This document shows positions 56,495-64,000 of a DNA stretch of 64,000 nucleotides, piece by piece. Made by a program: the position numbers and the translations under genes. How positions within the stretch are numbered: position 1 is the stretch's first letter; each line of letters opens with the position of its first letter. The stretch comes from Vesta saturnalis (taxonomy: Eukaryota; Arthropoda; Insecta; Coleoptera; Lampyridae), in NCBI GenBank assembly GCA_036346205.1, contig JARFJB010000107.1, positions 1 to 64,000 of the forward strand, written 5' to 3'. A model generated the notes under the pieces. The model saw nothing but the letters and a program-made list of their open reading frames with translations. It was not told the origin of the DNA and ran no database searches.

Positions 56495-57930
56495 TGAACA
56501 GGGTACCGTGTTATCGGGAAAAGTTAAAGAACACTTATGATAATAGTTATTAATCTACATAGTTTGACTGCGTGCAGCTTTATTTAATAGTTTACTTCAA
56601 ACTACGATTATTTGTTAAATAAATTGTTACTTATAAATAAAATGTTTGCACTAAAATATGTATGTGCTTACAAAATTTACAAAAATTTATTTTTAAGTGG
56701 CAACTCAGTACGACGAAATCACAACTTCTGGGTTATTGTTGCAGCTTCTAATAAAAAGATTCCATTGTCTTAGCTATTGTCACTGAAATATTTTAGAAGT
56801 ATTATCAAATTAAAAATCAGAGATTTATCGACGTTTACTTCTTTTTAGTGTCATTTATTCAAGAGAGAATAAAGTGAAAAAGATTAGAGTAAAGAAAATG
56901 AAAGAGTTTAGATAGGTATTTCGATTTTACACACTTCATATACGAGGAAAGAAAGTTTGCAAGATGAGCGCTCATCGAAATGAAAATATATTCTAAAGGT
57001 ATTGTGCAATCAGCCATATATATAAAATATTGATTATGTTTTATTTAAATATTATAAGTTAAACATGAAAGTGAGTGTGCTGTATTTTAAAGTATACGTA
57101 GACTACATTGGAAACTTTGTACTAAAGCAGAATAACGGAAAAGAAAGATATTTTCTGAATTCAAGATTTTATTTACGTTTAGTAGTAGTTACAAACGGAA
57201 AAATCTTTGTTTTGCTTTTTTTGTAGTTCCTAGAGCAGTTTTTATATTTATCAGACAGGTTCACTGCAACTACTATCAAAGTAAAAAGTTAAAATACTTT
57301 ACACTGAAGGGTTATTTTACAAAATTGGTGCTGCCGATTTGCCTACAATTTGTTCTATTTAACAACTGATATATTGTTCGTAAAATATGTAAATTCTAAG
57401 TGTGTTGACGTAGTTTTAAAACTGTTTTATTTACAAAACTGAATTATAAGTCGTATCATTTTTCAACACGCTAAACTTTAAACCTTCATAAATATTTTCT
57501 TTTCCACTGCACATCAGTAAATTTGAAGAATTAAGTAGTTCGATTCTTTTATCCTATTACCAGAAAGAAACTGTAACAAATTGTTTTCATTTGGTTTAAT
57601 TTGCCCAGGCAAGCATGGCCAATTCTCACTACGTGAAGTAAGTAAACTTTTTTCTAATCTAGGAGAGGCGGCACACATGTATTATAGCAGGTTAATGAAA
57701 AATTTGTACCCATGGTTGTACCTTCAATTTAAGTCAATATATTATTTTCGTTAGTGTGGCAAAATATTATGCTAATTGAACCCAGTGCGGTATTACTGTA
57801 GTATATACAGGGTCCTACATCTTAGTTCCCGTCTTTTACTACATATAAATGATTTATACTACAAAAATATTATAATGGAGCAATAAAATGCTTGCTAGAC
57901 AGCACATTTTAAAAATATTTTCACAAATAT
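56495..57930. other. no gene seen
   Basis: AT-rich. CAGGGTCCTACATC at 57809, preceded by TATATA, may be an isolated mariner-type terminus. Confidence 0.5.
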
Positions 57931-58877
57931 AGGGTGGCCCATAAGTCTACGACAACACAAACTAGTATATTTTTTAACGGAACACCCTATCTATTATTAT
58001 TCCAAATTTGAGTTTTCCTCGCATCGTATATTACCTCAACAAAATTTCAGCATCTTATACCGAGTGCTTTCAATGATATGGCAATTTCTTTGTCTTAATG
58101 GACGTGTGTTGATCACTCTGTATCTTTCGAAAACAAACGAAATTAATTGTTATCTGTAGTAGGATATTTTATGTATACGGTCTATCATATTTTTATACAG
58201 ATGGCTACACGAAATATTGGAAGTCGTATACAGTATGGTCCAAAACGAGAATCGGTAGATTTTCTCGAAATTTTCAAATGAAATACTCTACATTTTTCAT
58301 CGACATGGGATAGCTTATTTACTACTCTATCAATTTTATTAAGCATTCCCTATATCCAAACAAAATTCGTCTTTATCCGAATCTACCGTTATTCATAAAA
58401 ACTAAGCTCTTTTGAAGGGGACACCTGTCTATTTTATTCCTATTGGGTGCGGAATAAAGTACGAAACATCAAATTATATCGATATATTTCAAAGTTTCAG
58501 AGATATTCATCAAAATCTGTTATCAGACATAGATTTATTATGTTAATAGTATCATTTACAACAAATTTTAATATTTAAATGGTTTTTTTTATAATCTGAC
58601 TTGTATCTTTTTTTTGATACGCTTTTCTACTGAGTTAAAATACACTAGACATGAAGCGTAAACTAAGGTGAGTAAAAGTAATTTCGGTTATCGTATTTTC
58701 TTGGGAAAAGTAAGATAAAGTATCTAATAGCTGGCCATGGAAAAAAATGCAGGGTAACTGTCAAATGAATAAACGGTTAACGTTTCAATTTACTTATCAA
58801 CTATAAGTTTTGTACATCATTAGTTGCTTGCTACTAAATAGTTAAGTGGTTTTTCCTGATAAGATTCCTTTTTGTGA

Positions 58878-59290
58878 TGGAGCACCAGAAAGGTGAGCTC
58901 GTACATATGATTTTTATACTAGGGAAATTCCAAAGAAACTCTTTTCTGGCAAGTCAAGTTTATATAGAGCGTTATCCCGCACGAAAATGTCCAGACACAC
59001 GAAGCCTGGAAAATTTATAACAAAAATTTGTACAAACGGGACACGTAGACTATACAAAACCAGTTAAGAGTAGACCCGAAGTGAAGTGAAGGAAATGAAT
59101 TGTCTGTTATGTTATCAGTTATCGAAAATCCTTAAGTTAGTTAAAAAGCAATTAGTTCTACTGTAGGTGTTAGTGAACGAAGCGTTCAAAGGATTTTGAA
59201 GCACCGTTTTCATGCGTATCATAGCCACATTCCGCAAAAATGGTTTTCTGGATCGCCATAACTTCCACTATTATTCAGATCAGAACCCGA
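58878..59290 (+). pseudogene. DD41D transposase, N-terminal half
   Basis: EHQKGELVHMIFILGKFQRN, FLASQVYIERYPARKCPDTR, SLENL.QKFVQTGHVDYTKP, SRPEVK, then after frame changes GVSERSVQRILKHRFHAYHS: both helix-turn-helix units of the group. Stops and frameshifts present. Confidence 0.8.
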
Positions 59291-60560
59291 GGATTTTCTG
59301 GTAGGTTTGAAATAAAAAATGGTGTCGTAACGTAGGTGTATGAATGTAACGTATGAAATTTTAAAATTATAAAAAGTAAGTTATAAAGTAATGAAATAAT
59401 AAGTTTTCCAAAGATACAAACCTTACACCACTTATAGTTGTTCCTTTGACTCGTGTCGGTAGATTAAATTGGGCCGGTTCAAATAAAATGATTTGCTTAA
59501 TTACCACTAGCTCTGCTCGATTATTTTCACTTACCATCAATAATAAAAAATGTAAAACTAATGAAATTATCTCGGGCGCCAAATTGTTTTTTTTTTAATA
59601 TCGGAACAATTAAACCGAGTGTATAAAAATGTAAAAAATAACAATATACAGACTATGTTTATTGAATATGAAATGTAATGATGAAATAATGAAGGTCTTA
59701 AAATTATTCTTAAAGTACTAAATAAAACACTACATAAATACCTTAGAAATTTTTGTACACAAACTTTTCTTTTTGACAACCTCTGGTATCTAAATATGAT
59801 TACGAAGCGGTTAACCTGCATGAAGTCATTCTTACGTCATCATTGTGCAATCTTGACATAATGTTATCAGCCGCACCCCCAACTGAATTTATCTTTATAA
59901 AATCCGTACAAATTGCTTCTTACAACTTTTAAATCCACTTCTTATTGCATTATTTGGAAGTTTTCCAGTCAAAAAAATTTGCAATCATAAAACGAAAAAT
60001 GTACGCCACAATAAAATCAAGTGCGTACTTAAAAGTTAATTACATTGTAAATTGAAGTAATGATAAACGTATAATTAAAGTAAAAAATGGTATAAATACG
60101 TAAAGAAAGCGCCTAAAAAGAACAAATGCTTTAATTTTATGTAAATGTATTAAAAATATATCTTACCACCAATTTGATGGCACTTTCACATAAATTTAGG
60201 TAAAAATCAAAAAGAAGCAGCTCCCTGCTTCGACATTAAAACAGGAAGTAAAAAAAAATGGAGGCTTTCGAAGTAGATGAAGCGGTTCTGCGCACAAGAT
60301 ATCAGCAGAATAACTTAACGCAGACGCGTTGCGTATAGAATTAAGTCACGATGCGTTGCGCAACTCAAATGACTAGAAAACGGTTTATGGGAATATAGAT
60401 CTTTACGAAAGTATGCACTATGTAGATATGCAAATTAAGTTGCCTACCTCATAACCATATCTCAATAATTAAAATTTTCTTGTATTTAGAACTAAATGAA
60501 GGAAAGATCCTAAATTGAGGTATATTTTATACAACACAAAAAGAGTTGTTACAGGTTGAC
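59291..60560. other. anonymous DNA inside a transposase
   Basis: No motif. Two minus-strand frames (59367-59582, 59567-59821) look non-coding. It separates two halves of one transposase, so it is either an insertion or an over-long intron. Confidence 0.5.
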
Positions 60561-60564
60561 TATT

Positions 60565-60966
60565 AACACAAATGGTCAATAAATGTTTGGGGCGGGTGAA
60601 CATATTATTGGACCTTATTTTTTTAACGGGTATTTGAATGGAGCTATGTATGTTGATTTTTTGCAAGTCATTGGCAAATCTATGTGCAAATTTGCCACTA
60701 ACTGTGAGGAATGAAATGTGGCTGCGACACAATGGAGTCCCCGTCCATTATTCTTTATTCCGTCAGGAAGCATCTTAATGCATTCTTTCCAAATCGTTGA
60801 ATTGGCAGAGGAGGGTCGTCTAACTGGCCACCCCGTTCCCCCTATTTAATTAAACTAGATTTTTCTGTGGGGATATGTTAGGGAGCCACCAACTACGTAA
60901 GAAAATACGCAACAAAGAATAAGGAACGTATTTGAGAATAGTACGCCCGACATGTTAAGACTTTGC
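60565..60966 (+). pseudogene. DD41D transposase, C-terminal half
   Basis: GEHIIGPYFFNGYLNGAMYV, DFLQVIGKS, then WLRHNGVPVHYS-like remains of QHDGAPVH (second Asp site), [56 protein letters not shown]. The spacing to the last Asp is again 41. First-Asp region WTDE not found, probably lost with the inserted DNA. Runs straight into (TA)n. Confidence 0.8.
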
Positions 60967-60967
<1 letters not shown>

Positions 60968-61047
<80 letters not shown>

Positions 61048-61146
61048 TCTATTTAGATTTCCACAAGTATTAATGTTTAAATAAGACATTTTTTCTTTAA
61101 AACTTGTGTAAATATTTACACAAGTTTTAAAGAAAAATGTCTTATT

Positions 61147-61194
<48 letters not shown>
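60968..61194. repeat. (TA)n arrays flanking a 75-bp palindrome
   Basis: (TA)n at 60968-61044 and 61150-61194. Between them TTTAAATAAGACATTTTT...AAAAATGTCTTATTTAAA pairs over 37 bp per arm with a single-base slip and almost no loop (61076-61150). The whole block is a strong cruciform candidate. Confidence 0.92.
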
Positions 61195-61197
<3 letters not shown>

Positions 61198-62497
61198 TGG
61201 TCGGCACTCGAAGTGTTACCAATTAAAAATGCTGTAATTTTGTCAATTTTGATTTTCTTTATTTAAAAATTTCAGTATATCGTAAAAACATGTCGAAATT
61301 TACCAAAAATATATTATTGTTCGATGTATCCAGTTTTAACGCGGATAATAGCATCGAGTCTATCCGTAAAAGCTTCACACGCTGCACGAATGTGGTCCGA
61401 TGGAATTTTGCTCCATTCTTGACGAAGAGCAATCTTTAGTGCGTCGACTGTCTCACATTTTTTAATGAATACTTTGGCCTCCAGAATGGACCATATCGAA
61501 AAATCCGTTGGGTTTAAGTCCGGGGAATATGGTGGCCAATGTTGTAAAGAAATGAAGCTGAGAACTTTTTCTTGTAAAAAACGTTGGGTTTCACGAACTT
61601 TATGGGATGGTGCCGAGTCTTGTTGAAACGTCCAGTAGTTTCTACCCAATTGTTTACGTGCCCAAGATAACAAAGCATCGTTTAAAACCTTTTCACGGTA
61701 AATTTGTTGATTCACCTTTACGCCGTGTTCAATGAAAGCGAGTGGTGAGTGTCCTACGGCAGTTATCGCGGCCCAAGCCATCACTGACGTAGGCGCTTGC
61801 TTTCGCAGAGCAATTCGCTGCTATAAATTGTCTCTTGATTTTCACTCTAACCATACACGATAGTTTTGTTTGTTTACATATTGCTGAACCGTAAAAAATC
61901 TTTTCATCAGAAAAGACCAAATTTTCAAGCTCGTCACGAACGTAAAAGTGTTTTAACGCCTTTGCTCTTGCTAGGCGAACTGCCTTTCGTGCAGGTGTTA
62001 AATCATGCACTTTTTGCATTTTGTACGACTTCAATCGTAGCTCTATTTTTAATATTCGCCCCGTGCTACAAGCTGACACATTGAGATTTTTCGCCAATTG
62101 AACTGCGCTTTGTCGTGGGTTACATTGAATTCTGCCCTTCACCTTTCGAACCATTTCTGGCGATGTCGCTGTTTTTGGATGTCCACCTCCATGTTGATGC
62201 TACCAGTATCATTGTAACGTGCAATGGTCCGATACATAAACATTTTGTTCACACGTAAATCTCGTAGTTCATTAACTATGGCAGGTTGCAATTTCCCAGG
62301 TCAATAACAACGCAATAACACTGTTACGTTTAAATTCCATTTTGGTATTTTTTTTACTATGTAGTAAAATGATATACTTCCGTAGGCTTGTAAACAGCAT
62401 AACAGACTGACGTTTGTCAAAAAATGAGGGCGTTGACATCAGCCGTGTTATTGCTACATCAGCGTCAAGTTAGTAAAACTTCGAGTGCCGACCCCTG
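61195..62497 (-). mobile_element. Tc1/mariner element, DD37D (maT-like), 1303 bp
   Basis: Inverted ends CAGTGGTCGGCACTCGAAG and, reversed, CAGGGGTCGGCACTCGAAG. TA precedes the left end (end of the TA array); the right flank is TGTA, so the target base is probably mutated. Size and ends fit an otherwise complete element. Confidence 0.88.
61314..62154 (-). pseudogene. DD37D (maT-like) transposase with frameshifts
   Basis: N-terminal frame (62154 down): MVRKVKGRIQCNPRQSAVQL, NLNVSACSTGRILKIELRLK (helix-turn-helix), HDLTPARKAVRLARAKAL, NLVFSDEKIF (first Asp). Two frame changes near 61890 and 61800 follow. Then SVMAWAAITAVGHSPLAFIE, KVNQQIYREKVLNDALLSWA, YWTFQQDSAPSHKVRETQRF (second Asp), WPPYSPDLNPTDFSIWSILE (third Asp, 37 residues later by my count), and a stop at 61314. 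All three catalytic Asp are present; only the frameshifts kill it. Confidence 0.88.
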
Positions 62498-64000
62498 TGT
62501 ATATTGAGATGATCTAAAATAGGTTAAATAAAGGGGGTAGAGTGATGTGAAATCCGTTTTAACATTCTATTAAAGATAACGTAATCATAAGGAAATTATA
62601 TTCATATTTGTGTACAAATTAAGGTACGAGTATGTGAAAATTAACTGAAACTAAGTGTACAAGCATTTGTGCAACATTCAGTGAAGTGAATAATAAAAAT
62701 AATACGCTATAGCAGTATCACACTCAAACAGCTATAGTCATGTTGTACGATTAGTATTGTAGATGATAAATATGTAATGTTCACATATAAAACATAATAA
62801 CTTGAGTTTACAAGCACATTTCAGTATGGTTCACATGGAGAAGTCCTAAACTAATATAAAGAATAGATATAATATTTTATTCGAGGCATCCAAACCCTGT
62901 GTATGTGATAAAGGTTATGATAGCAAGACAAGTTAGTGAAAATTCACAAAATTTAAAACATAAAAGGGTGCAAGTGAAGTAGAATACATTAAAACGTATT
63001 TAATAACATGTTTCACATGTGTTCATGGTGAAATTTACATTAAAAATGTGATTTTTGTATAAAAACATATAATTTATGTTAAGTTCTTCAATTGGACGAA
63101 GTTGATATAGAATTTCCTCCAAAAACAGTAATAAGGAAGTGAAATTAATGTACTTTTATATCATTTTGGATGTAAAATTCAAAAATGTCCACCTTTTACC
63201 TGACAAACATAGAATAAGTTAGATATTAGCAAATTAACTGGTTAAGTGTAGCTATGAGTCACAATACTATATGTGTACAAAATTTTCAAAGAAAAACCTA
63301 GCAAAAGGGGTCTCAAAAGATGCGGAATTGAGTCAGGAATTTGAAAATAATTTTATAATTAAGATCTGATCATTATCAAGAAAGTTGAGGCCAAAATTAG
63401 ATGTTTCCTAAAATTTTTCATGTGTTTAAGCCAATGAAATTAGAGTACATTTTGTGTACAGTGACATAGAATTTTGCTTGAATTATGTAACTATAAGAAG
63501 CTATATAAGAGCTTATTTATGATTTTTCACTCCCTCTCATAAAATGCAGCCGGCAAACAACATGTACTTCATGTATATGTCTGTTAAAATTTAATCAAAT
63601 CAGTTCAAAACGCGATAACCACAAAGTGAAATTTCATAAACAAAGTCGCATAATTGTTTACCTTAAAGTTACGTTACAGTTTCATATTTCCGACAAGTGT
63701 TTCAATTGTTCACAAGTTTACATCTTTGGTAGATGCTTAATTATTTTTGAGAATAATTTTTTTTTTTTGTAAACTCGTGTTGGGTTCATTTTTTTTGCTT
63801 TTATGGAAATAAAACATATTTTTCGTATCGGCATCTAAAATAAAAGTGATTTTAAATAAAGTTAATGGCAGTTATAAATCGTAACATTCGACAAATCATT
63901 AATTATATTTATCAATATAATTAATTAACTGAAGTGCATCTATAAGAAACAAGGTCATCTTAAGGCAACGTACCTCTTGTAATTCTTTATTACAATAAGG
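62498..64000. other. no gene seen
   Basis: AT-rich with poly-T and poly-A runs. No protein, tRNA or clear repeat recognised. Confidence 0.6.

Larger units (their letters stand above)
57934..60966 (+). mobile_element. DD41D-type element split by about 1.25 kb of other DNA
   Basis: The left side begins near TATAGGGTGGCCCATAAG and carries GGAACACCCTAT. Transposase halves lie at 58878-59290 and 60565-60966. The DNA between (59300-60560) is AT-rich, has no recognised protein and is taken to be a later insertion. The right end is lost in TA microsatellites from 60968. Confidence 0.6.

Noticed and set aside
57795..57830. CAGGGTCCTACATC after TATATA as a mariner terminus
   Set aside because: No matching opposite end found, so not called as an element.

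Overview
This window looks like gene-poor, transposon-dense chromosomal DNA of an insect. The evidence is high AT content, GT-AG introns of 68 to 914 bp inside transposase genes, and a transposon mix typical of insects: DD41D, DD37D and DD34D mariner-like elements, an IS630-like DDE_3 family, a pogo-like element, jockey-like LINEs, a Penelope-like element and a Gypsy LTR element. I cannot name the species or order. I see no intact host protein gene. The best non-transposon candidates are one well-formed tRNA on the minus strand (24967-25040) and the ruins of an uncharacterised DUF7869-like gene (28269-31275, minus), which may itself come from a mobile element.

Layout, left half. 1-3 kb is anonymous AT-rich DNA with one tRNA-like relic. 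3.4-5.6 kb holds a broken intron-containing DDE_3 transposase followed by a ~140-bp tandem array. 5.6-7.3 kb holds a hairpin element and a dispersed repeat that ends in a CA-rich tail. 7.9-9.66 kb is a DD41D element with long inverted ends, split by a 5'-truncated LINE with its poly(A). 10.4-11.6 kb is a 1.2-kb TG/CG block attached to a reversed copy of the CA-tail repeat. 12.0-12.7 kb is a Penelope-like reverse transcriptase plus GIY-YIG remnant. 13.3-14.3 kb is a second copy of the same LINE. 15.35-17.9 kb is a LINE reverse transcriptase fragment flanked by two direct copies of the CA-tail repeat. 18.6-20.1 kb has tandem repeats, a GC-richer stretch and a tRNA-derived SINE-like unit. 22.9-26.7 kb has a 70-bp mariner miniature, two more DDE_3 remnants and the tRNA. 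28.3-32.2 kb is the DUF7869-like gene, cut by a pogo-like transposon, with a deleted mariner next to it.

Layout, right half. 33.67-35.71 kb is an internally deleted Gypsy element with both LTRs and a 5-bp target duplication. 37.9-41.7 kb is a long degenerate jockey-clade LINE with ORF1 and ORF2. 44.9-48.9 kb is a large inverted repeat around another mariner-like transposase, with two smaller insertions in its left arm. 50.05-51.76 kb is a long-TIR element with a transposase N-terminus. 51.5-55.6 kb is a tandem segmental duplication: one copy received a hairpin-bearing insert, the other a nearly intact 2.37-kb DD41D element, so the first copy preserves the empty target site. 55.5-56.5 kb is a LINE reverse transcriptase remnant. 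57.9-61.0 kb is a split DD41D transposase. 61.0-61.2 kb has TA microsatellites around a palindrome, and 61.2-62.5 kb is a DD37D (maT-like) element. The rest shows no recognisable gene.

The genes do not form a pathway. The region is best read as a record of nested insertions. Several were dated or delimited exactly by target duplications (TA, TTAA, CATAA), by empty sites, or by a reading frame that closes when the insert is removed.
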